Shown here piece after piece: positions 34,096 to 41,277 of a stretch of 64,000 nt of DNA (the first letter of the stretch is position 1; the number at the start of each line of letters is the position of its first letter). This DNA comes from Phyllobacterium pellucidum (GTDB taxonomy: Bacteria > Pseudomonadota > Alphaproteobacteria > Rhizobiales > Rhizobiaceae). The position numbers and the translations under genes are program-made. The stretch covers positions 124,001-188,000 of the forward strand of contig NZ_JABUMX010000006.1 of assembly GCF_013327855.1 (NCBI RefSeq), in the 5' to 3' direction. The notes below the pieces were generated by a model. The model ran no database searches and had not been told where the DNA came from. It saw nothing but the letters and a program-made list of their open reading frames with translations.

Positions 34096-34991
34096 GCCGC
34101 AATGGGGTCGTTATCGACGATACATTTGCCGAGGCCTTCGGCATGCGGGCCACCGCAATCCTCATTACGGCGCCGACACTGACGTGGGCTCGTCAGGCAG
34201 CGATCACCATGACCGGCTTTGCGACGTCCGTGATCGGCTGCGGATGTGAGGCCGCCATCGATATGGACTTGCCGGAGACCCAAACACCGGATGGCCGGCC
34301 GGGCTGCCGCGTCATGATCTTCGCAATGAGTACTGACGATCTGCAGAAACAGCTCAAGACCCGGCTCGGCCAATGTGTGCTGACCTCGCCGGGGAGCGCG
34401 TGTTTCGCCGCGCTCGACGGAACAGTGCGGCTCGACCTTGGCAATTCGCTGCGCTATTTCGGCGACGGCTGGCAAATCTCGAAGAAGTTCGGCGACCGCC
34501 ACTACTGGCGCGTGCCGGTCATGGATGGCGAATTTCTGTGCGAAGCGACGACGGGCCTTACCAAGAATGCAGTCGGCGGCGGCAACCTGCTTTTCCTTGC
34601 GGCGGACAATGCCAAGGCGCTGCACGCCGCCGAGCGAGCGGTCGCCGCCATCGAAAAAGTGCCGGGTGCAATCATGCCGTTCCCAGGCGGTATCGTTCGG
34701 TCTGGCTCGAAAGTCGGCGGGAAATACAAGGGCATGATGGCTTCGACCAACGATGCTTTTGCGCCGACGCTGCGCGGCGTGGTGAATTCCTCACTCACGG
34801 CGGACGTCAACGCCGTTTTGGAGATCGTCATCGACGGCGAAACCAGCGATGCGGTTGCCGCAGCGATGCGCGCCGGACTGAAGGCGGCGATCGATCTTGG
34901 CCCGAAGCGCGGGGCGCTGCGGATCAGTGCTGGCAATTATGGCGGCAAGCTTGGCAAGTTTCACTATCATCTGAAGGACTTGTTGCCATGA
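34083..34991 (+). CDS. fhcD: Formylmethanofuran-tetrahydromethanopterin N-formyltransferase FhcD
   Basis: Moves the formyl group between H4MPT and methylofuran. The 302 residues match the family: IDDTFAEAFGMRATAILITA, TSVIGCGCEAAID, GRPGCRVMIFAMS and PGGIVRSGSKVGGKYKGMMAST. It overlaps fhcA by 13 bases and fhcC by four (ATGA), typical of a complex made in fixed ratio. Confidence 0.97.
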   Translation: MQELSRNGVVIDDTFAEAFGMRATAILITAPTLTWARQAAITMTGFATSVIGCGCEAAIDMDLPETQTPDGRPGCRVMIFAMSTDDLQKQLKTRLGQCVLTSPGSACFAALDGTVRLDLGNSLRYFGDGWQISKKFGDRHYWRVPVMDGEFLCEATTGLTKNAVGGGNLLFLAADNAKALHAAERAVAAIEKVPGAIMPFPGGIVRSGSKVGGKYKGMMASTNDAFAPTLRGVVNSSLTADVNAVLEIVIDGETSDAVAAAMRAGLKAAIDLGPKRGALRISAGNYGGKLGKFHYHLKDLLP

Positions 34992-35803
34992 AAGCCATGA
35001 CCTTCACCCTGCTGTCCGAGCCCGAGGAGCGCCTTGATCTCTCCGTCCTTACGCCAACAGGCATATCAGGGCTCTCGCTCGCACAGATTGAAAGTGTGCG
35101 CGTCGGTACAAGCCGCAAACCAGCCGTCGTCGGCGACCTTTTCAAATTGGCCGGAAAAGATGCCGAAAACCTCATCGTCGAGGGCGGAAGCGCCCGGTTC
35201 GACCGTGTCGGGGCCGGTATGGGTGCTGGCAGTCTGCGCGTTGTTGGAAATGTCGGGAGCCAGGCCGGCCGCAAGATGTCCGGCGGATCGCTGCTGATCG
35301 AAGGGAACGCTGGCGATCATTTGGGATCTGGCATGGCTGGCGGGCGAATCGAACTTACGGGCAACGCTGGCGATCACGTTGCCGCACCGCTTGCCGGCGA
35401 GCTTGCAGGCATGGAAGGCGGTGTCCTCATTGTTCGCGGCAGGGCCGGCAATTACGCCGGCGACCGGTTGCGTCGTGGCACGGTGGCAATCGCCAAGGGC
35501 TGCGGCGATCATGTGGGCTATCGCATGATCGCAGGAACCATCGTGGTTACGGGCAAGGTCGGTGCAATGCCGGGCTACCTTATGAAACGCGGCTCGTTGC
35601 TCTTTGACCGCCACCCCGAGGCACTGTCGCCGACCTTCATCCCTTGCGGGCGGCCGGATATCGCTTTTTCCGGCCTTTTCGACCGCTACCTCATCGCGGA
35701 AGGCATCCTCGACCGCCCCCTGTTTGGCAACAGGCCCGGGAAATATGCGGGCGACAATTCCGTGTCGGGCAAGGGCGAGATCCTGTATCGCAGCGCGCGC
35801 TAG
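34988..35803 (+). CDS. fhcC: Formyltransferase/hydrolase complex subunit FhcC
   Basis: Structural subunit of the Fhc complex, 271 residues, with the right-handed helix of glycine-rich repeats known from FwdC and the glutamate synthase alpha C-terminus: LRVVGNVGSQAGRKMSGG, LLIEGNAGDHLGSGMAGG, IELTGNAGDHVAAPLAG and VLIVRGRAGNYAGDRLRRG. It ends the fhcBADC operon, 13 bases before the stop of a convergent unknown gene. Confidence 0.96.
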   Translation: MKAMTFTLLSEPEERLDLSVLTPTGISGLSLAQIESVRVGTSRKPAVVGDLFKLAGKDAENLIVEGGSARFDRVGAGMGAGSLRVVGNVGSQAGRKMSGGSLLIEGNAGDHLGSGMAGGRIELTGNAGDHVAAPLAGELAGMEGGVLIVRGRAGNYAGDRLRRGTVAIAKGCGDHVGYRMIAGTIVVTGKVGAMPGYLMKRGSLLFDRHPEALSPTFIPCGRPDIAFSGLFDRYLIAEGILDRPLFGNRPGKYAGDNSVSGKGEILYRSAR

Positions 35804-35816
35804 CCTCCGGACGATA

Positions 35817-36518
35817 CTATGAAGCCTTCCGCGCCGGCCGGGTTTCGACGATACGCGGCCGTTGAAAGCGGATGCGCCCCTTGTCAGGTTCAGCCTTACG
35901 CGCTTCCTTGCGGCTGATGACGATACGGGCATCGGTTTCGATGCGGAATACGAGCCCTTGCGTGGCGATCAGCTTGAAGTTCTCGGGGTCGAACTTTTTT
36001 CCGGCCGTCACCATGACAGGCTTGAGTTCGCTCACGCGCTTCGCATCCCCCTTGCTGAACTCCACCGTGACGGAACCCTTCGCACTGCCGAGTTTGTTCT
36101 CGATGCCGTACCGGGTTGGCTCGAGCAGGGTTAGGGCAAAAATATCGCCTTTCGTCAGACGTGTGCTGTCAAAGCTCGCCTGCTTGCCTTCGCCAACATG
36201 TACCGACCATCCCGTGCCGGATGTCGTGTGAAAGACGACATAGCCCTTTGACGACACAGGTTGGCCGGCTTCCGTGCCGCAGCAACAGCCATCTTTCGAG
36301 CCTTGCTGGGTCTTGGCGAGATCAATGTCGAGTTGCATCGAGGTCGCATCGTCGCGAACCTCGAAACTGACATTTCCCATGTGCTTTCCGTCTTTGCGCA
36401 CGGTTGCCGAATAGATCCCGGCGACCGTGAACTGATGGACAATGCTGGTGGTGAGCCCAAGCGCCCCGCTGTCAAAAACGGTAGCCTCGAACAATTGCCG
36501 GTTGAGGGTCGCTAACAT
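35817..36518 (-). CDS. Unrecognised beta-rich protein with a CCC motif, last of a three-gene unknown set
   Basis: A 233-residue protein without a signal peptide. The first ~60 residues look like one Ig-like beta sandwich (HQFTVAGIYSATVRKDGKHMGNVSFEV). A short loop holds three consecutive cysteines (KDGCCCGTEAG). A second beta domain follows (YVVFHTTSGTGWSVHVGEG), and the tail is basic. I cannot assign a family. It follows the 36523 gene by four bases and is surely co-transcribed. The Cys triplet could bind metal or be a redox or lipid site. Confidence 0.62.
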   Translation of the reverse strand: MLATLNRQLFEATVFDSGALGLTTSIVHQFTVAGIYSATVRKDGKHMGNVSFEVRDDATSMQLDIDLAKTQQGSKDGCCCGTEAGQPVSSKGYVVFHTTSGTGWSVHVGEGKQASFDSTRLTKGDIFALTLLEPTRYGIENKLGSAKGSVTVEFSKGDAKRVSELKPVMVTAGKKFDPENFKLIATQGLVFRIETDARIVISRKEARKAEPDKGRIRFQRPRIVETRPARKAS

Positions 36519-36522
36519 CGTT

Positions 36523-37461
36523 TCATCCTATATCTGCTTCCAGAATCATCTCGACATCGTTGTTGAAGACGTTGAGTTTCCGGATCGGGATCTTGACGGG
36601 CATGAGCATGGAGGGACCGAAATTGTTCGGGTTGGTGGTTCCCGGCAGCAATGGGTAGGGATCTTCGATCGCCGTCAGCGGAGTTATGTCGCCGAAATAA
36701 TCGATGATGTACTGGGCGATGATGTCGAGCAGTCCGAAGCTGACATTCAGAAGGTCCGAGATCCATTCCTGAATATCGTCAGGAATGTCGAGGATCGCCC
36801 GAACGAGATCGATGACCGGCCCGAGTATCCCCTTCACGATATCCCTCGCCCAGCCGGGAAGGAAAAAGAGAAGGTTGTCGACCGCTGCGTTGACCGCTGC
36901 CTCCAGCAAGTCGCCGACTGTATCGCCGACATCGATAGGGTCGATATCGACAATCGGATCATCGAAGAACAGACGCCATTCGCTCGCCAGGGAAGGCACG
37001 GCGTCCTGGGCATCCCAGGCGTTCATCCCGGGTGGACGCGCCGGATTGTCAAAATGGCGCATGACAAGGCGCCCGGTCAGCGACACTTCCGAAACGAGCC
37101 CGCCGAGCGGCAGCGTGATGGCGATATCGGGATCGTCATCGAAGATGCAGATTTTCGGCAGGCGAAGGGCACAGCCGAATGGCGTCGGGATGATGCACCA
37201 GCCGCCAATGCAGATGCTCGGTATATCGATGCCAAGCGACAGGTCGAGCTTGTCCCATTTGATGTCGAGTTCGTCGATCTTTACCGTATTGTCGCCGCGA
37301 AGATCGACATTGCCGTTCTCAAGGTGGAAGGCGACGTCATAACTTGCTGTGAAAGGTCCAAAGTCGGCGCTGTCAGCGTCCGCAAAGGTGAAGTTGTCGC
37401 GGATGGCATTGAAGAGGCGAACGAAACTCGCTTCGGAAGCGGCAATGGTGAGGTTGGCCAT
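36523..37461 (-). CDS. Unrecognised 312-residue beta-rich protein, middle of a three-gene unknown set
   Basis: There is no signal peptide. The N-terminal third alternates polar and hydrophobic residues in long strands (VDLRGDNTVKIDELDIKWDK). A Cys/Ile-rich patch follows (ICIGGWCIIPTPFGCALRLP). The middle (VNAAVDNLLFFLPGWARDIV and onward) is helical and amphipathic, and the end is again strand-like. The profile of long curved strands around a hydrophobic helix bundle resembles lipid-binding TULIP folds, but this is only a shape argument. It is two bases from the next gene. Confidence 0.62.
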   Translation of the reverse strand: MANLTIAASEASFVRLFNAIRDNFTFADADSADFGPFTASYDVAFHLENGNVDLRGDNTVKIDELDIKWDKLDLSLGIDIPSICIGGWCIIPTPFGCALRLPKICIFDDDPDIAITLPLGGLVSEVSLTGRLVMRHFDNPARPPGMNAWDAQDAVPSLASEWRLFFDDPIVDIDPIDVGDTVGDLLEAAVNAAVDNLLFFLPGWARDIVKGILGPVIDLVRAILDIPDDIQEWISDLLNVSFGLLDIIAQYIIDYFGDITPLTAIEDPYPLLPGTTNPNNFGPSMLMPVKIPIRKLNVFNNDVEMILEADIG

Positions 37462-37462
37462 T

Positions 37463-38281
37463 TCAGATCACCTCCAGGTTGATGAATGCCTTCAGCTGGT
37501 CGTCCTCGATTGCCGGATTGTTCGGAACCGCCGCCGAGATCGGCGTTGGCTTGACGACGACGCTCACGACGTTCTTGATGATTTCCAGCGGCGCCCGTTC
37601 GAGCAGGATGCGGAGTTTTGGGATGAGGCCGAGCTTCAGCATCATCTCCAGATAGCATTCCAGTATCGCCTCGAGTTCGTCGGGGCGTATATCGACAATC
37701 TCGATCCGGTCGAGAAACGGCTCCAGGTAGGGCTTGCCGTTGTAGAAGCGGATCCGCACTCCGCCCACGGCGAAGACTTCAAGACAGAAGCACATCAGGC
37801 TGCGCACAGGCAGCGGTCGCGGCGGTACCGGATCCCGGCCTTTGTCATCGCGGTCGGGTTTGTCCTTGGGAGGATCAATTAGCCTGTCGACAGGGAAATC
37901 ACGCGGGCAGCCAAGACCAAGGCATACCCCGAGCGCCATTGCGAAGCGTTGCGGCGCGAGCTTTCCGAGTTCCGGGGGTAGGGCAATCCCTTTGCCTGGG
38001 TGAAAGTCGATCTTGGCCTCGGTGACCTGAACGGCCAGTTCCATGGCGAAGTTGGTCCCCGGTATTTGCAGCGGGTCGATGCGCGTCATCAGTGGATTGT
38101 TGCGTTGGGCAACGACGGGGTGCGCATCGATTTGCCGGCACAGCAGCCCAGGGTTGGCGATGACGCCAAGCGAAGCATAATTGAACAATGACGGCCGCTG
38201 CCGGCGCACGTGTCCTATCACTGCATTGAACGCATCTTCTTGAAACGAGGCGAAGATGTCGCAATTATCCGTAAATGCCAT
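37463..38281 (-). CDS. Unrecognised 272-residue protein, first of a three-gene unknown set
   Basis: It starts MAFTDNCDIFASFQEDAFNAVI with GAGGGGG upstream and has no signal peptide. There are two similar halves, each strand-rich (MELAVQVTEAKIDFHPGKG; CFCLEVFAVGGVRIRFYNGK), joined by a Pro/Asp/Lys linker near residues 140-160. The last ~40 residues (VVKPTPISAAVPNNPAIEDD and on) look like a terminal beta sheet. I do not recognise the family. It is the promoter-proximal gene of the set and is divergent from a LuxR regulator. Confidence 0.65.
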   Translation of the reverse strand: MAFTDNCDIFASFQEDAFNAVIGHVRRQRPSLFNYASLGVIANPGLLCRQIDAHPVVAQRNNPLMTRIDPLQIPGTNFAMELAVQVTEAKIDFHPGKGIALPPELGKLAPQRFAMALGVCLGLGCPRDFPVDRLIDPPKDKPDRDDKGRDPVPPRPLPVRSLMCFCLEVFAVGGVRIRFYNGKPYLEPFLDRIEIVDIRPDELEAILECYLEMMLKLGLIPKLRILLERAPLEIIKNVVSVVVKPTPISAAVPNNPAIEDDQLKAFINLEVI

Positions 38282-38726
38282 GTTGGTTCCCCCTCGAATG
38301 GCAGTCGCAGCAAAGCACAGGCGGCCGAATCGCTCTCCGCGAGATGAATGAAGATTATCTTGCGATGCTGCTAGAAGTCGTTGGCGGGACGGGACCGCCT
38401 TGCGCTGTGAAATAATCTGTGGAATATTTACAGCTGCAGGTTGAATATGGGATGTACGCTCGTTTGTCTCAAATAATACATCGTAGTGCGTTTGATCTAT
38501 CAATGTTATGAGAAAATATACTGACAGTCGAACCAAATAATGGGCTAATCGGTAATCAGTTGGGGTTATATATTTAGCTAATCGGCTTTGTCCGTACGGA
38601 GTTCCCGCGGTCTTGGAGCAAGTTGGCGCATCGGAGCCATTGCTCCGATTATCTAGGGTTGCTGTGGAAAAATTCTCTCGCAGCGCTATACTCGCGCAAG
38701 ATAAGACAGTTCAGCGGCAAAGTGGG
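38282..38726. promoter_or_regulatory. AT-rich divergent region between the unknown set and the LuxR regulator
   Basis: This region of 445 bases is clearly richer in A and T than its neighbours. A nine-base direct repeat GCTAATCGG occurs at 38544-38552 and 38577-38585, 33 bases apart (about three helical turns), which could be a regulator site. The regulator's frame is open back to a TTG at 38613, so the right part may be coding if that start is used. No other gene is apparent. Confidence 0.45.
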
Positions 38727-39827
38727 ATGAAGCACGACTTGAAGCTTATCGACGACGAGTTCATTGACCTCGTATATGCTTCCCTCCTGGGTGAAACCAG
38801 CTGGCAGCATTTTCTCGATCGGCTTGCGGCGACCCTTCCGGACGGCAAATCAACCCTCTTTTATCACGATCAGTACAAGGCAACTGGCGCCTTGTCATTA
38901 ACCTCCGGAATGACCTCCAAGCAGGTCAACCAGTACGATACTTATTTCTGCCGCATCAATCCTTGGATGCCGAGGGCCGCGAACCGCAAGATCGGAATCG
39001 GTGTCACGGCGGAACAGATGCTGCCCTATGACCGGCTGGTGAAGACCGAGTTCTATAGCGACTTTCTTGTGCCGGCCGGCGCCGAATCGGCTGTGGGCGT
39101 TACGATCGTCCGCACTGAAGGGCGGTCTTTTCTTTTAAGCATTCTGACCAGCGAGCGAGAAACTGAGCGTACTGCCGAAGCGGCCGAATTGCTGACCCGA
39201 CTGGCGCCGCATCTCAACAGGGTCTTCAAATATTATCAGAACCGTTCATTCAACAGGTTCAGCAAGGAAGCCCGGGGTCTTGCCTTCGACGCCATCGATG
39301 TCGGGCTGATTATCGTCGGCGACAGCTCCCGGATAAAGTCCGCCTCGGAGACCGCGCAGAAGATAATGGAGCAGGGAAACTGTGTGCGCACCTCCGCGCT
39401 GGGGAAACTGCACATCGCCTCCCACGATGCCGAAGCCATGTTGCAGAAGATGCTCGATCGCACGTCGCACGAACCGAAATATGCAAGTTTTCAGGTCGAT
39501 GACGTCAAGGTGACGTTGATCCATGTTCAGAAGGACAGGTTCTCGTTCTTCTTCGAGGGGCCGACTGTCGTCGTGATTCTCGAGCCGCAACGCACGACGC
39601 CACGCGTATTCGACCTCGCGGAGTTCCGCGAAATGTACGCGCTTACCGGTGCGGAAGTCAGGGCCTTGAACGGGTTGATCGGCGGCCGGACTGCCGATGA
39701 AATCGCGGCCGAGGCGGGGCTCTCCCGAGAGACGATCAGGTCGCAAATCAAGAGCTTATATGCAAAGACCAATGCCGCAAACCAGGTCGAATTGATCCGG
39801 ATGGTTGCAGGTCTGGAAGGCCTTTAA
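38727..39827 (+). CDS. LuxR-family transcriptional regulator with a large N-terminal sensor-like region
   Basis: DNA-binding regulator. The C-terminal ~65 residues are a LuxR-type helix-turn-helix (LTGAEVRALNGLIGGRTADEIAAEAGLS, then TIRSQIKSLYAKTNAANQVEL). The ~280 preceding residues contain a PAS-like or autoinducer-binding-like region (YDTYFCRINPWMPRA, FYSDFLVPAGAESAVGV). It is not a classical two-component receiver. The frame is open to TTG 38613, giving 404 residues; I use ATG 38727, where the folded part begins (366 residues). Likely targets are the adjacent unknown set and itself. Confidence 0.8.
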   Translation: MKHDLKLIDDEFIDLVYASLLGETSWQHFLDRLAATLPDGKSTLFYHDQYKATGALSLTSGMTSKQVNQYDTYFCRINPWMPRAANRKIGIGVTAEQMLPYDRLVKTEFYSDFLVPAGAESAVGVTIVRTEGRSFLLSILTSERETERTAEAAELLTRLAPHLNRVFKYYQNRSFNRFSKEARGLAFDAIDVGLIIVGDSSRIKSASETAQKIMEQGNCVRTSALGKLHIASHDAEAMLQKMLDRTSHEPKYASFQVDDVKVTLIHVQKDRFSFFFEGPTVVVILEPQRTTPRVFDLAEFREMYALTGAEVRALNGLIGGRTADEIAAEAGLSRETIRSQIKSLYAKTNAANQVELIRMVAGLEGL

Positions 39828-39839
39828 ACTTCCTTTCAA

Positions 39840-39882
39840 ACAAAAAATTTGCAGTTTTTTTTGTTTCACCCCGCAGGGTGAA
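39840..39882 (+). terminator. Tandem hairpins after the LuxR gene
   Basis: An A-rich/T-rich inverted repeat (AACAAAAAA with TTTTTTTTGTT) starts about a dozen bases after the stop. It is followed by TTCACCC (39865-39871) and GGGTGAA (39876-39882), a perfect 7-bp stem with a CGCA loop. The first has the T-run of an intrinsic terminator in its 3' arm. The remaining ~220 bases to the next gene show no clear feature. Confidence 0.5.
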
Positions 39883-40101
39883 GCGCTTTGCCGGAAAATC
39901 GACAACTATGAGCTTCCGTTAGACAATTCGCTCCCTGAAATATTCAGGCAAGTGAAGGAACGGACACCAAAGTGGAGTAAGCCGTGGCCGGCTGAAAAGT
40001 GCTCAAGAGGTCTACCGGCCATCGCAGTAAATCATGTCGTACAACTTAGAGTTACAAACAACTGATGGAAAATCAGTGAGTAAGTTTTAGGGGTGAGTAT
40101 C

Positions 40102-40854
40102 ATGTCAGGAATCACGTATGAGCGAATACCGGATGGCAGGCCAATTGCCGACCGACGTACAGCTGCCCGTCGTGCCACGCTGCATATCGCTTCGGAAAAT
40201 CCACGGCCGCAAAAGTCGCTTGCCATCATCGACGGGCGCGTGCTCTCTCGCGAGCACCTCTCCTGGGGTCTCCTTGCGAATGGGCTCGGCCTGCATATCG
40301 TCAATTTCGGCTCGGTGAATGATATCGAAGACTTCGATGCCTCGGAGTTTTCAGCCATTCTCGTGTGTGTCGACGATTCAAGATTTATGGATAACTCGAT
40401 TGTGCTCGAAATCGAGGAACTGGTGCTGAGATTCCCGAACGCACCCGTCATCGTCCAGGCCGATATTTGCGGCTTCCAGCAAATACTGACCGTTCTCGAG
40501 CATGGGGCACGGGGCTATCTTCCAGGCAATGCCGGCATATCGGTCTGCATGGAAGCAATTTCGATGGCATTGGCCGGGGGTGTGTTTGTTGCGGCCGAAA
40601 ATCTGACTGACATCCAGCGCATCCTGGGGACGAGGCGCTACCAATCCAAGCGGGGGGCGATGTTTACACCGCGCGAGGAGGACGTCATTCAGGTGCTGCG
40701 GCTCGGTAAGGCGAACAAGTCAATTGCGTATACGCTGAACCTGGCACCGAACACCGTCAAAGTTCATGTTCGCAATATTCTCAAGAAGCTGCGCGTCACG
40801 AACCGTTCGGAAGCGATCTACAAGATCAACGCGATGTATGATGAGGTGGCGTGA
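40102..40854 (+). CDS. NarL/FixJ-like response regulator with atypical receiver and LuxR DNA-binding domain
   Basis: This is a 250-residue regulator from ATG 40102. A polar, Arg-rich start is followed by a receiver-like domain (residues ~40-160: SLAIIDGRVLSREHL, FSAILVCVDDSRFM, LEHGARGYLPGNAG). The C-terminal LuxR helix-turn-helix reads FTPREEDVIQVLRLGKANKS and ends LRVTNRSEAIYKI. The early acidic pocket of true receivers is poor (one Asp in IIDGR), so phosphorylation is doubtful. AGGGGTGA precedes the ATG. No histidine kinase is nearby. It overlaps a tiny membrane-protein gene. Confidence 0.85.
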   Translation: MSGITYERIPDGRPIADRRTAARRATLHIASENPRPQKSLAIIDGRVLSREHLSWGLLANGLGLHIVNFGSVNDIEDFDASEFSAILVCVDDSRFMDNSIVLEIEELVLRFPNAPVIVQADICGFQQILTVLEHGARGYLPGNAGISVCMEAISMALAGGVFVAAENLTDIQRILGTRRYQSKRGAMFTPREEDVIQVLRLGKANKSIAYTLNLAPNTVKVHVRNILKKLRVTNRSEAIYKINAMYDEVA

Positions 40855-41012
40855 TGTTTAGCCTCGGCATTTTCTTCGCATTGACGACTTTCCTCATGGT
40901 GAGCCTGTTGGATCAGGTACTGCGCCAAACCAGTGGGGACCTGGCGGAGAGCCGGGTGGCCAGGTGGTACCGATCCGACGGGGACGAGGCTCGCCATGGG
41001 GAAACCATTTGA
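40854..41012 (+). CDS. Very small putative membrane protein coupled to the response regulator
   Basis: A 52-codon frame whose ATG overlaps the regulator's TGA (GTGATG). The peptide has one hydrophobic segment (SLGIFFALTTFLMVSLL) followed by a charged tail rich in Arg, Asp and Glu. Translational coupling and the terminator 60 bases downstream support it as a real gene. It is too short for family assignment; a regulator anchor or signalling partner is conceivable. Confidence 0.5.
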   Translation: MFSLGIFFALTTFLMVSLLDQVLRQTSGDLAESRVARWYRSDGDEARHGETI

Positions 41013-41074
41013 ACAAGGGGCGCGCAAAGCAGCAATTGCACCGTAGATGATGAGTGCAATGCTCAATCGAATTC

Positions 41075-41110
41075 AAGGGACGTTCGCAATGATGCGGCGT
41101 CCCTTTTTTA
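41075..41110 (+). terminator. Rho-independent terminator
   Basis: AAGGGACG (41075-41082) pairs with CGTCCCTT (41098-41105), and a run of T follows. It is a good intrinsic terminator for the regulator/small-protein operon. The 41013-41277 gap otherwise holds the promoter for the MFS gene, with no clear boxes. Confidence 0.85.
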
Positions 41111-41277
41111 TTGGGCGCCGTCCCCTCGACAAGGAGAGGAAAGGCGAGCCTCACCCACACTTCCTTAAGACCGAAAACGTAAGTTGAACGGACCGGTCGT
41201 TCACGAGAACTGGAATTCGCGGCAGGCTCGCCTATAAGGGCACTACGAGCCATCACCGCAAATAGGAAGCATTCGAG

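Noticed and set aside
39805..40065. 86-codon frame after the LuxR gene
   Set aside because: It overlaps the end of the regulator in another frame, runs through the hairpins and has no ribosome site.
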